From: JAZLGI01 sp045616225
GTDB lineage: Bacteria > Spirochaetota > Spirochaetia > Sphaerochaetales > Sphaerochaetaceae
Length of the DNA: 13,793 bases
NCBI GenBank assembly: GCA_045616225.1
Contig: JAZLGI010000033.1
Span: 1-13,793, forward strand
Direction of reading: 5' to 3'
Shown: positions 1 to 6,441 of the stretch, in pieces
Layout: every line of letters begins with the position of its first letter
Numbering within the stretch: the stretch's first letter is position 1
Notes under the pieces: model-generated
What the model saw: the letters and a program-made list of their open reading frames with translations, nothing else
The model's database searches: none
Told to the model about the DNA's origin: nothing
Program-made: the position numbers and the translations under genes

Positions 1-356
1 TAGTGAATGTGAGATACAGTGTCCATTATCATTGGAATGGGAAACGGAATCTAACATCCCATGGACAGTGCCTACCGATAGGGTTGTGGTCGGTAAGGGT
101 GACTGCAATGCTGTCCCATAAGCTGGAGAGCCAGCCAAAAGGTCTAAAGCACATCCGACAATCCTTATACCAAGCAGAAGCGTTAACTGGAGATTGCCTA
201 AGTCAGAAAGCTAATAAAGCTATGTGTTCAGGCACTGAATATCTGATATGGCAACGGAGTCCTCATAGTAGTTTGAGGTGGGAACACTCACCACATGGCG
301 AAGGAGGACAGTTCTAACGATTCAAAATTAAAAGATGAAAGGGAGGAGAAACCTCA

Positions 357-2162
357 ATGAAACCAACATCAGACATTTTGGAACGAATAACGGAAAGTTC
401 TATGTCACATCAAAATGGCGTGTTTACGAAGCTGTACAGATATCTTCTGCGGGAAGATATCTATTATGCAGCCTACAAGAACTTATACGCCAATGATGGT
501 GCGGCAACAAAAGGTACAGACAACGACACAGCGGATGGATTCGGAGCCGAATACATTTCAGACATTATTGAATCACTGAGAAGTCTGGAATATAGTCCGA
601 AACCAGTGCGGAGAACCTACATTCCTAAGCACAACGGAAAACTGCGTCCACTAGGAATACCATCATTTCGAGACAAGCTGATACAAGATGCCATAAGGCA
701 GATACTTGAAGCAATCTATGAACCTATTTTCAGTGATGATTCGCATGGATTTAGACCTGGCAGAAGCTGTCACACAGCATTTGACAGGATAAAGTACGGA
801 TTCAACGGTACAAAATGGTTTATAGAAGGTGATATCAAAGGATGTTTTGACAATATCAATCACAAGGTGTTGCTAAATATTCTCTCGGAAAAAATCAAGG
901 ATTCAAAGCTAATAAATCTGATTGGTGCCTTCCTGAAAGCGGGCTATATGGAGGAATGGAGATACTTTCAAACATATAGTGGCACGCCACAGGGTGGCAT
1001 ACTTTCTCCAATTCTTGCAAATATATACCTGCATGAATTAGATAAGAAGGTGGCTGAGATAAAGCAGAAGTTTGATAGTAACGAACCCAAGAAATTTACC
1101 GCAGAGTATGCACGAATAAAGAGAGAAATAGATGCAATGGGCATGAGATTGAAAAAATATCCTGAATCACCTGAATGTGAAAAGTGGAAAGCACAAAAAG
1201 CGAAGTTGAGAAAACAATTAGTTAAAGTACCAGTCTTTCAGGACAACAACAAGCGTATTTGCTATGTCAGATATGCCGACGATTTTCTGATTGGAGTGGT
1301 GGGATCAAAAGAAGACTGTGTAGCAATTAAGGCTGAACTTAGGGAATTTCTAGCAGAGATATTGAAACTAGAGTTATCTGAGGAAAAAACCAAAATTACA
1401 CATAGCTCTGAATTTGCGAAATTTCTAGGACATGACGTGAATGTTCGTAGGTCTCAGGAATTAATACGTAGGAGTGACGGAGTAAAACAGAGAGCATTGA
1501 ATGGTGTAGTAACGCTCAATGTTCCGTTGAAAGACAAAGTTGAAGAATTTTTGATAAGCAATGGTTATGGTGTCAGGACTGCTGAAGGCAAGATTGTTCC
1601 CATAGCTACTAAAGGATTGCGAAACAGAAGTGACTTTGAGATTGTTTCAACCTACAATGCGCAAATTAGGGGAATCTGCAACTACTATCGAATGGCGAGC
1701 AATTTCCCAAAGCTGGACTACTTCGTTTACATCATGGAGTACAGTTGTCTGAAAACACTGGCAAGTAAACACCAAACTACTATGGCAAAGGCGAGAGAAG
1801 ATAGACGGACTGGAAAACGATGGGGTGTTCCCTATGAAACTAAGACAGGCACCAAAGTGCTTATCTTTCTAAATATGACGGATATCCGCAGGTCCCGAAA
1901 AACCAAACTCGAAAACGTCGATGTCGTTCCCAAGAGTGTATCAAAGCATAATGAGATAAAGAATAGGCTTAACACTGGCACCTGTGAATTATGCGGATGC
2001 GATAGTGAACCTGTAGTAATACATCACGTTGAAAGTCTTAAATCACTCAAAGGCAAATCTGCTTGGGAGCAAAAGATGCGCTCTATCCACAGAAAAACTT
2101 TAGTTGTGTGTGAAACTTGTCACGAAAAGATACACAAAGAACTTTTTACTAATCGTCAATAG
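357..2162 (+). CDS. ltrA: Group II intron reverse transcriptase/maturase with HNH endonuclease
   Basis: A multifunctional intron-encoded protein of 601 residues. It binds the unspliced intron RNA, helps it splice, cuts target DNA and copies the intron into it. The reverse transcriptase domain spans roughly residues 60-370. It includes the palm block with PQGG at 211-214 and the catalytic YADD at 306-309, so the polymerase appears intact. A maturase (X) region follows, with the conserved run around IRGICNYYRMA. The C-terminal end is an HNH nuclease zinc module: C543-x2-C546, H556-H557, then C585-x2-C588. The ATG at 357 has a good GGGAGG ribosome site at 341-346. Length and domain order fit the chloroplast-like class of bacterial group II maturases, though the class is inferred from resemblance only. 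No internal stop or frameshift is seen, so the protein is probably active. Confidence 0.95.
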   Translation: MKPTSDILERITESSMSHQNGVFTKLYRYLLREDIYYAAYKNLYANDGAATKGTDNDTADGFGAEYISDIIESLRSLEYSPKPVRRTYIPKHNGKLRPLGIPSFRDKLIQDAIRQILEAIYEPIFSDDSHGFRPGRSCHTAFDRIKYGFNGTKWFIEGDIKGCFDNINHKVLLNILSEKIKDSKLINLIGAFLKAGYMEEWRYFQTYSGTPQGGILSPILANIYLHELDKKVAEIKQKFDSNEPKKFTAEYARIKREIDAMGMRLKKYPESPECEKWKAQKAKLRKQLVKVPVFQDNNKRICYVRYADDFLIGVVGSKEDCVAIKAELREFLAEILKLELSEEKTKITHSSEFAKFLGHDVNVRRSQELIRRSDGVKQRALNGVVTLNVPLKDKVEEFLISNGYGVRTAEGKIVPIATKGLRNRSDFEIVSTYNAQIRGICNYYRMASNFPKLDYFVYIMEYSCLKTLASKHQTTMAKAREDRRTGKRWGVPYETKTGTKVLIFLNMTDIRRSRKTKLENVDVVPKSVSKHNEIKNRLNTGTCELCGCDSEPVVIHHVESLKSLKGKSAWEQKMRSIHRKTLVVCETCHEKIHKELFTNRQ

Positions 2163-2172
2163 TTAGAATGGA

Positions 2173-2206
2173 AAGCCGGATACTCGGAGACGGGTACGTC
2201 CGGTTT
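2173..2206 (+). other. Group II intron domain V
   Basis: The catalytic core hairpin of the intron, with the canonical length of 34 nt. The lower stem pairs 2173-2180 with 2199-2206 (AAGCCGGA with TCCGGTTT, one G-T wobble) and contains the AGC catalytic triad at 2174-2176. The upper stem pairs 2182-2186 with 2191-2195 and closes on a GAGA (GNRA) tetraloop at 2187-2190. Unpaired bases 2196-2198 form the usual 3'-side bulge. Confidence 0.9.
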
Positions 2207-2267
2207 GGAAGGGGGACTGTGCAAACCTACTGCAGAAATGCAGCAAGGCGGTACTTTCCTACCTTAC
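2207..2267 (+). other. Group II intron domain VI and 3' splice site
   Basis: The branch-point domain. The outer stem pairs GGAAGG (2207-2212) with CTTTCC (2254-2259), and an inner hairpin pairs 2230-2234 with 2239-2243 around a GAAA loop. A2261 lies seven bases from the proposed end and is the likely branch-point adenosine. The intron would end in AC at 2266-2267, which fits the 3' AY rule and leaves the interrupted XRE reading frame starting at 2268. Confidence 0.75.
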
Positions 2268-2393
2268 CCGGAAATCTTGTTTCAGATTCATATTGAGAAA
2301 TAGCAGTACAGGTGTATAATCCAAAACCTTTCCCAAATCCGCCTGCGACAAGTTTATATCTTTTCTTAATATCTTTAATCTTTCTCCAAACAC
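2268..2393 (-). pseudogene. XRE-family helix-turn-helix regulator, 5' fragment split by intron and frameshifted
   Basis: The first 41 codons or so of a DNA-binding transcriptional regulator. From a GTG at 2393-2391, the frame reads FGERLKILRKDINLSQADLG and on through the first recognition helices, up to Asp25 at 2319. The frame must then shift to continue with YTCTAISQYESE, which is the standard second half of an XRE helix-turn-helix. Dropping one TA from the TATA at 2318-2315 restores spacing that matches the family exactly, so a TA duplication is the simplest cause. The group II intron then cuts the gene after the Arg-Phe-Pro codons, in antisense orientation, so splicing of the intron transcript cannot repair this mRNA. 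A Shine-Dalgarno-like AAAGAAAGG at 2408-2400 lies six bases before the GTG. The rest of the gene would be upstream of the intron, outside the window. The HTH assignment is firm; regulatory targets are unknown. Confidence 0.72.
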
Positions 2394-2408
2394 TTTTAGC
2401 CTTTCTTT

Positions 2409-2494
2409 AATAAAAAAATTAGACCGCCTTCGCTAAAAGAAACGGTCTTATGATCTAAACTTTGGCTCAACCGCTTACCGGTCAGGCTTTTCTG
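2409..2494 (-). ncRNA. Structured leader or small RNA upstream of the XRE gene (attenuator-like)
   Basis: From a predicted start near 2494 the minus-strand transcript would run about 85 nt through two hairpins. The first pairs TGACCG (2484-2479) with CGGTTG (2473-2468) around a five-base loop. The second is the terminator hairpin at 2448-2421, followed by seven Ts. The segments can also pair in another way. GCGGTT (2474-2469) can pair with GACCGT (2447-2442), and GACCG (2483-2479) is complementary to CGGTC (2426-2422) in the terminator's 3' arm. That is the four-segment logic of a transcription attenuator ahead of the XRE start at 2393. It could equally be a free-standing small RNA. I recognise no named RNA family. 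The pairings are short (4-6 bp), so this is a candidate only. Confidence 0.4.
2412..2448 (-). terminator. Intrinsic terminator (minus strand)
   Basis: AGACCG (2448-2443) pairs with CGGTCT (2426-2421). Four further pairs are possible inside if G2427 is bulged. The stem is followed by AA and seven Ts (2418-2412) on the minus strand. On the plus strand no T-run follows the hairpin, so it points leftward. It sits between the promoter at 2501-2529 and the XRE start at 2393, where it would stop or regulate transcription into that gene. Confidence 0.65.
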
Positions 2495-2500
2495 TTATTA

Positions 2501-2529
2501 ATTATTACCACATATTTTCGTTTTGTCAA
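2501..2529 (-). promoter_or_regulatory. Sigma-70-type promoter driving the leader and XRE remnant
   Basis: On the minus strand a perfect TTGACA (2529-2524) is followed after 17 bases by AATAAT (2506-2501), a five-of-six match to TATAAT. The expected start is near 2494, about 100 bases before the XRE GTG. It is one of the best promoter matches in the window. Confidence 0.6.
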
Positions 2530-2749
2530 ACAACCTCATCTAATCGGGTTTCTAAAATGCAGTTTGCACCCCACTTTTCCAAACATGCACCCCTGTAAAA
2601 ATGATATTCTCAGATTGTATTAAAGCCGACCAATCAAGGCAAACACATTTAAAATCTTCAAATGCGGGTGACAGAACCTTTTTTGGCTTCTCTCCAACCA
2701 GGGGAACAATGCAGTACTTATCTAAAATACAGCAAACGGCACAGGAAAA
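2530..2749. other. Intergenic stretch with an in-frame open tail and a short direct repeat
   Basis: No gene with a start codon is visible. On the minus strand the frame of the outer-membrane protein stays open for about 64 codons after its TGA, down to a TAG near 2557. The tail contains no ATG, is rich in Cys, and reads for example VLSPAFEDFKCVCLDWSALI. It may be a decayed gene end or part of a dispersed repeat. TGCACCCC occurs twice, at 2565-2572 and 2586-2593, exactly 21 bases apart. No terminator is evident directly after the outer-membrane protein gene. Confidence 0.4.
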
Positions 2750-3316
2750 TCAGAATAAGTCAGCTGACACAGCAAGATAAGGCAGAAAACCTATTCCTTT
2801 GCCCAGAGGCGCTGAAGAAATCTGAAAGCATCCCCTAATACCGGCTCTGAGAGCAAGTCCTTCAAGACCGAACAATACACTTATATCAACAATTGGGGCA
2901 AGTGTAGTTGAAATCTTATACTCAGAATCTTTTGAAAGAGAATTAAACATCCAAACCAAAACTGAGCTTTCAAAGAAATCCACACCGCCGCCTAAATCCA
3001 CCCGGAGCAGATCATTTATTTTGTAGGAATAACCGCAAACTGCAGATAACGACAGACCTAGCATGGGCATTTCATCATCTTTGATATTCATAGAAACACC
3101 TGCATTGAATTTGAATAAAGGAGCCCACTTTTGCCCTTCTTTCTCAAAATAAGTTGTTTCACTTTCTTCAAGAGAAATCCTGCCTATGCCAAACTTATCA
3201 CCTACAGTAATCATTTGGATACCAACGCCTATAGATGCATCTGATTTATCAGTTGCAATTGCAGGAAGCACAACCAAGGTAAACAATATAATTAAAGCTA
3301 GAAATTTCTTCTTCAT
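2750..3316 (-). CDS. Putative small outer-membrane protein (secreted, beta-rich)
   Basis: A 188-residue protein of unknown function, probably exported across the inner membrane and folded in the outer membrane. The ATG at 3316 is preferred over an in-frame TTG six codons upstream. It follows a GGGGGA ribosome site five bases away and begins a textbook signal peptide: MKKK, then about 14 hydrophobic residues, then a cleavage site near Ala-Ile-Ala/Thr-Asp (around residues 18-20). The mature part alternates polar and apolar residues and is rich in Gly, with segments such as VDLGGGVDFF. It ends in Ala-Asp-Leu-Phe; a terminal aromatic residue is the usual signal for outer-membrane barrel assembly. 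It is short for a barrel, and an eight-strand fold is the most that could fit. It is transcribed on its own, divergently from the corrinoid operon. No family name can be given. Confidence 0.75.
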   Translation of the reverse strand: MKKKFLALIILFTLVVLPAIATDKSDASIGVGIQMITVGDKFGIGRISLEESETTYFEKEGQKWAPLFKFNAGVSMNIKDDEMPMLGLSLSAVCGYSYKINDLLRVDLGGGVDFFESSVLVWMFNSLSKDSEYKISTTLAPIVDISVLFGLEGLALRAGIRGCFQISSAPLGKGIGFLPYLAVSADLF

Positions 3317-3338
3317 AAATTCCCCCACTTTCAAGTTT

Positions 3339-3368
3339 ATTTTATCATAAATGCAGATTCAATGACAA
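3339..3368 (-). promoter_or_regulatory. Promoter for the outer-membrane protein gene
   Basis: On the minus strand TTGTCA (3368-3363) and TAAAAT (3344-3339) are separated by 18 bases, each a five-of-six consensus match. The start point would be near 3332, giving a short leader ending in the GGGGGA ribosome site before the ATG at 3316. The -10 overlaps the first copy of the TTATCATAAA direct repeat. Confidence 0.5.
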
Positions 3369-3406
3369 AATTACTATCCGCATGATACAAAAGCAGTTAT
3401 CATAAA
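3342..3406. repeat. TTATCATAAA direct repeat in the divergent promoter region
   Basis: The ten bases TTATCATAAA occur at 3342-3351 and again at 3397-3406. An inverted copy of the core (ATGATA, 3382-3387) lies between them, so the second copy forms an inverted repeat with a ten-base spacer. All three lie in the 109 bases between two divergent start codons. They may be operator sites for a shared regulator, but AT-rich chance similarity is possible. Confidence 0.35.
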
Positions 3407-3425
3407 GGGTGGTTGAGGTGCGTGA

Positions 3426-4427
3426 ATGGACATGAACAAATGGATTAAGTCAATGCTATCAGGAGAACAAAGGAAAGCTGTTCCAATTCTTTCTTTTCCA
3501 TGCGTACAACTACTTGGCTGTACAGTCAGAGAGCTAGTATCAGATTCAGAACTCCAAGCAAAGGGAATGAAGGCAGTTGCAGAAGCAACAGATTCAGCTG
3601 CAGCTGTGAGTATGATGGATCTTTCAGTTGAAGCAGAAGCATTTGGAAGTGAAATCAGGATATCTGATAATGAAGTTCCTGCAGTATTGGGAGCCATTGT
3701 AAAAACAGAAGAACAGGCAGATTCCCTGGTAGTACCAAATGTAGGTTCCGGAAGAACTGCACTTTATGTACAGGCAATAGCAAAAGCAAAAACACTTATT
3801 ACAGACAGACCAATTCTTGCAGGAGTAACAGGTCCGTTTTCATTAGCCGGAAGACTTATGGATGTAACGGACACTTTGATTTACTGTTATGATGAACCGA
3901 ACATGGTTCATAAGGTACTTGAAAAAACAACACAATTCATTATTGCGTATACAAAAGCATTTAAAGAATCAGGGGCAGACGGAGTAGTTATTGCAGAACC
4001 CCTTGCAGGTCTTCTTTCAGCAGATATGGCAGAAGAATTCTCTTCGCCTTATGTCAAGAAAATCACACAGGCACTTCAAGATGACAACTTCATTGTGGTC
4101 TACCATAATTGCGGTTCATCTGTAAAAAAAATGCTTCCTTCTATTATTGACATAGGATGCAAAGCATACCACTTCGGAAATGCAATCAACATGGAGGAAA
4201 TTCTTCCTGCATTTCCTGGGAATGTACTTGTTATGGGAAACATTGATCCGGTTTCGCAGTTTAATGACGGAACACCTGAAAGCATAAAAAACACAACTTC
4301 AGAACTCATGAACAAACTCTGCCCAAAATACAAAAACTTTGTCATCTCTTCAGGATGTGATATTCCTCCAAAAGCAAAATGGGAAAATATTAGAGCCTTT
4401 TTTGAAGCAGTAAGAGATTTCAAATGA
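3426..4427 (+). CDS. MtaA/CmuA-type UroD-fold corrinoid methyltransferase
   Basis: A 333-residue cytoplasmic methyltransferase of the uroporphyrinogen decarboxylase superfamily, closest in layout to MtaA/MtbA/CmuA. These enzymes move a methyl group between a corrinoid protein and a zinc-activated thiol. The zinc motif His-x-Cys...Cys is visible: H227 and C229 in YHNCGSS and C311 in SSGCDIPP. The N-terminal half contains the family's conserved VTGPFSLAGRL run. Length matches MtaA. The ATG at 3426 has a GAGG site at 3415-3418. The stop overlaps the start of the next gene (ATGA), so the two are translationally coupled. In methanogens the thiol is coenzyme M. A bacterium would need another acceptor, perhaps homocysteine or another thiol; this is inference. 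It could instead act on the primary substrate, with the second UroD-fold protein in the operon as partner. Confidence 0.88.
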   Translation: MDMNKWIKSMLSGEQRKAVPILSFPCVQLLGCTVRELVSDSELQAKGMKAVAEATDSAAAVSMMDLSVEAEAFGSEIRISDNEVPAVLGAIVKTEEQADSLVVPNVGSGRTALYVQAIAKAKTLITDRPILAGVTGPFSLAGRLMDVTDTLIYCYDEPNMVHKVLEKTTQFIIAYTKAFKESGADGVVIAEPLAGLLSADMAEEFSSPYVKKITQALQDDNFIVVYHNCGSSVKKMLPSIIDIGCKAYHFGNAINMEEILPAFPGNVLVMGNIDPVSQFNDGTPESIKNTTSELMNKLCPKYKNFVISSGCDIPPKAKWENIRAFFEAVRDFK

Positions 4428-5716
4428 AAACAGTAACAGGACCCAATCCAAATAATCTTAAACTTATTGATATACTCAAAAATGAGAACAATCCTTTGAT
4501 TAAAGATATTAAACTCCACTGTGGAGGTCAGGGAATCTGTGGAAAATGCCGCGTACTTGTCAACGGAAAAATTGAACATGCTTGTGAATATATTCCTTCA
4601 GAAGGTGATGTAGTTGATACAATCATTGCCGAAACTCCGGGAATAGAATCTTCTGTAAGATTTGATTTGGGCATTGGCACTTGCAAAGGTTATAGCTGTG
4701 CAGTTGATTTGGGTACAACAACTGTGGTTTGTGCTCTGCTAAAAGATTCTCAAGTCATAGATACAATCTCTGAACTCAACTGTCAGAAAATCTGGGGTTC
4801 TGACGTAATTTCCAGAATGAGTTTTGCATGTTCGGGAGAAGAAAACAGAAAGGAAATAAGAAATGCAATTTGCAATCAGATTTCCAATATGTGCAACACA
4901 CTCATAAAAAGAAATAAAGTAAATAGACAGTGCAAAACCGTTGTTGCCGCCAATACTGCAATGACAAAGATACTTCTTGGAGAAGATTGCACTAGTTTAA
5001 TAAAGGCTCCGTTTACAGGACAATCTGAAGGTTTTTACGGGATTAACAACAAAGTTGAAACTATTGTACTTCCCTGCTCTTTTGCTTACTTCGGGTCAGA
5101 TCTTTCTTCAGGACTATATGCTTCAGGCTTTTATTCAGCAGAAAGACCTGCATTGTTCATAGATGCAGGAACCAACGGAGAAGTTGCTCTTGCAACGTCA
5201 AAAGGCATTTTCTTCTCTTCTTCTGCAGCGGGTCCTGCATTTGAGACAGCAGTTGAAAGCGGTCTGTACGGCTCAGAAATCATAAATGAGCTTACAAGAT
5301 GCCTAAATGAAGACCTTATTGATAAAACCGGGAGAATAAAAGGAATAAATGTTCCGTTTACACAGAAAGAAATAAGAAACATTCAGCTTGCAAAAGGGGC
5401 AGTAGCTGCATCTATAACGTGTCTTATGAAGAAAGCCGGTATTTTGGAAAAAGACTTAAAAACAATATTTCTTGCCGGAGGATTCGGTAGTGCACTTAAT
5501 ATTGATAATGCAATAAAGATAGGATTACTTCCTGATTCTGAAAGAAACAAATTCAGAATACTTGGAAATGCTGCTCTTGGAGGAGCCTGTTTTTCAGCAT
5601 GCAATCCGGACATGATTTATGATATTGTTAAATGTCTAACTGAGGGGTGTTATCTGGAACTGTTCAACGACAGTTCTTTTAATGATGAATTTGCAGACAA
5701 AATGATGTTTGAATAG
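4424..5716 (+). CDS. Corrinoid-activating protein, 2Fe-2S ferredoxin plus ASKHA (DUF4445-type) domain
   Basis: A 430-residue ATP-dependent reductive activator of corrinoid proteins (RACo/RamA-like in role). It returns accidentally oxidised Co(II) to active Co(I). The N-terminal 60 residues form a 2Fe-2S ferredoxin with C33-x5-C39-x2-C42 and C54. From about residue 90 the ASKHA (actin/Hsp70-like) ATPase fold begins, with the phosphate loop DLGTTT at 95-100, a second motif IDAGTNGE around 246-253, and LAGGFGS at 350-356. Well-known RACo proteins are longer, with a linker and middle domain between these parts. Here the ferredoxin passes almost directly into the ATPase, so this is a compact form. 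The start overlaps the stop of the upstream methyltransferase, and the corrinoid protein follows after a nine-base gap. Both placements support a dedicated partner role. Confidence 0.88.
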   Translation: MKTVTGPNPNNLKLIDILKNENNPLIKDIKLHCGGQGICGKCRVLVNGKIEHACEYIPSEGDVVDTIIAETPGIESSVRFDLGIGTCKGYSCAVDLGTTTVVCALLKDSQVIDTISELNCQKIWGSDVISRMSFACSGEENRKEIRNAICNQISNMCNTLIKRNKVNRQCKTVVAANTAMTKILLGEDCTSLIKAPFTGQSEGFYGINNKVETIVLPCSFAYFGSDLSSGLYASGFYSAERPALFIDAGTNGEVALATSKGIFFSSSAAGPAFETAVESGLYGSEIINELTRCLNEDLIDKTGRIKGINVPFTQKEIRNIQLAKGAVAASITCLMKKAGILEKDLKTIFLAGGFGSALNIDNAIKIGLLPDSERNKFRILGNAALGGACFSACNPDMIYDIVKCLTEGCYLELFNDSSFNDEFADKMMFE

Positions 5717-5725
5717 GAGAAGGGT

Positions 5726-6352
5726 ATGTGTGATTTAAACCAAATCAGTGAAATGATGCAAATGGGAAGGGCAAAAGATGTAAAGACTCTTGTTTCTCTG
5801 GCCTTGGAAGATGGTGTATCCGCTTCTGATATTTTACAGGGGTGTCTTGTAGCAGGCATGTCTGTTATTGGTGAAAAATTCAAGAATGATGAAATATTTG
5901 TTCCTGAAGTTCTCATTGCAGCAAGGGCAATGAATGCAGGACTGGAAATTCTTAAACCGTTCATGGAAACAGGAGAGCTCAAATCCAGAGGAACAATCAT
6001 TATTGGAACAGTACATGGAGACCTTCATGACATTGGAAAAAATCTTGTGGCAATGATGCTCAAGGGAAAAGGATTTAATGTCATTGATCTTGGAGTTGAT
6101 GTTCCTGCAGAAAAATTCATTGAAGCTGCAAAAGACAACAATGCACAGATTATCTGCTGTTCTGCCCTTCTCACAACAACAATGGAAGAAATGGGAAACG
6201 TCATCAAAGCTGTTCATAGTGCGGGTCTTAATGTCAAGATAATGGTTGGAGGAGCCCCTGTTACTGCAGCTTTTGCTGAAAAAATCTGTGCAGACTGCTA
6301 TACAGAAGATGCAGCATCCGCAGCGGAGGCAGCTTGCAAACTCATTTCCTGA
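5726..6352 (+). CDS. Corrinoid (B12-binding) methyl-carrier protein, MtaC/MtbC type
   Basis: A 208-residue cytoplasmic carrier that holds the methyl group on cobalamin between two methyltransferases. Residues 1-85 form the helical cap domain that shields the methyl group. From about residue 90 the Rossmann-like cobalamin domain begins, with the base-off/His-on motif D99-x-H101-x-x-G104 (GDLHDIGKN), in which H101 is the lower cobalt ligand. The later SxL (CSALLTT) and MVGGAPV stretches cradle the nucleotide tail of B12. Length and domain order match MtaC, MtbC and similar carriers. An AGGAG site at 5715-5719 precedes the ATG. It is the central member of the operon. A hairpin follows at 6384-6412 before the fourth gene, so its expression may differ from that gene. 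The assignment is secure; the methyl donor is not. Confidence 0.93.
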   Translation: MCDLNQISEMMQMGRAKDVKTLVSLALEDGVSASDILQGCLVAGMSVIGEKFKNDEIFVPEVLIAARAMNAGLEILKPFMETGELKSRGTIIIGTVHGDLHDIGKNLVAMMLKGKGFNVIDLGVDVPAEKFIEAAKDNNAQIICCSALLTTTMEEMGNVIKAVHSAGLNVKIMVGGAPVTAAFAEKICADCYTEDAASAAEAACKLIS

Positions 6353-6383
6353 CTTTTGAGACGCAAACTTTCCCAAAATTCTG

Positions 6384-6412
6384 TTGCTGCCGTCTATGTT
6401 GCAAGGCGGCAA
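6384..6412 (+). other. Intercistronic hairpin within the corrinoid operon
   Basis: TTGCTGCC (6384-6391) pairs with GGCGGCAA (6405-6412): eight pairs with one T-G wobble and a 13-base loop. No T-run follows, so it is not a standard intrinsic terminator. Lying between the corrinoid protein stop and the GGAGG of the last gene, it could stabilise the upstream mRNA, mark a processing site, or set the ratio of the two products. Confidence 0.45.
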
Positions 6413-6441
6413 TCCTGATAAAATAAAAACGGAGGCTCTTC

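Larger units (their letters stand above)
1..2267 (+). mobile_element. Group II intron (5' end outside window)
   Basis: A self-splicing retroelement whose RNA carries its own maturase/reverse transcriptase gene. Bases 1-340 contain phrases typical of domain I of bacterial group II introns, such as the GGCAACGGAGTCC stretch near 249 followed by CATAGTAGT. Domain V (2173-2206) and domain VI (about 2207-2267) follow the protein gene. No GUGYG-type 5' boundary with a flanking exon is visible, and introns of this type usually have several hundred bases before the ORF, so roughly 200 bases or more probably lie upstream of position 1. The 3' end is placed after the AC at 2266-2267, seven bases after a likely branch-point A at 2261. 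The exon that follows is the start of an XRE regulator on the opposite strand, so the element sits antisense in that gene. Confidence 0.9.

Noticed and set aside
3..317. A 104-codon open frame at the window start
   Set aside because: It lies within structured domain I of the group II intron, has no ribosome site and no protein-family look.
2461..2490. Integron attC site, because GCTCAAC resembles RYYYAAC
   Set aside because: No matching GTTRRRY partner is found at a suitable distance, and no integrase or cassette array is present.
2409..2530. tRNA, SRP RNA or 6S RNA in the gene-free stretch
   Set aside because: No cloverleaf, CCA acceptor stem, SRP tetraloop motif or long 6S-type bubble could be made; only the short leader described above.
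3371..3403. A plus-strand promoter for the corrinoid operon (TATCAT at 3398-3403)
   Set aside because: The -10 is fair, but no acceptable -35 lies 16-18 bases upstream and the leader would be only a few bases long.
3335..3425. A cobalamin riboswitch in front of the corrinoid operon
   Set aside because: Only 91 bases separate the divergent starts region from the gene, no B12-box-like core is seen, and such riboswitches need about 200 bases.
4100..4579. Antisense open frame across the first two corrinoid operon genes
   Set aside because: A shadow of two well-supported genes on the other strand, with no recognisable motif.
5834..6412. 192-codon antisense frame opposite the corrinoid protein gene
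   Set aside because: Very Cys- and Phe-rich translation caused by the codon pattern of the real gene; no start signals.
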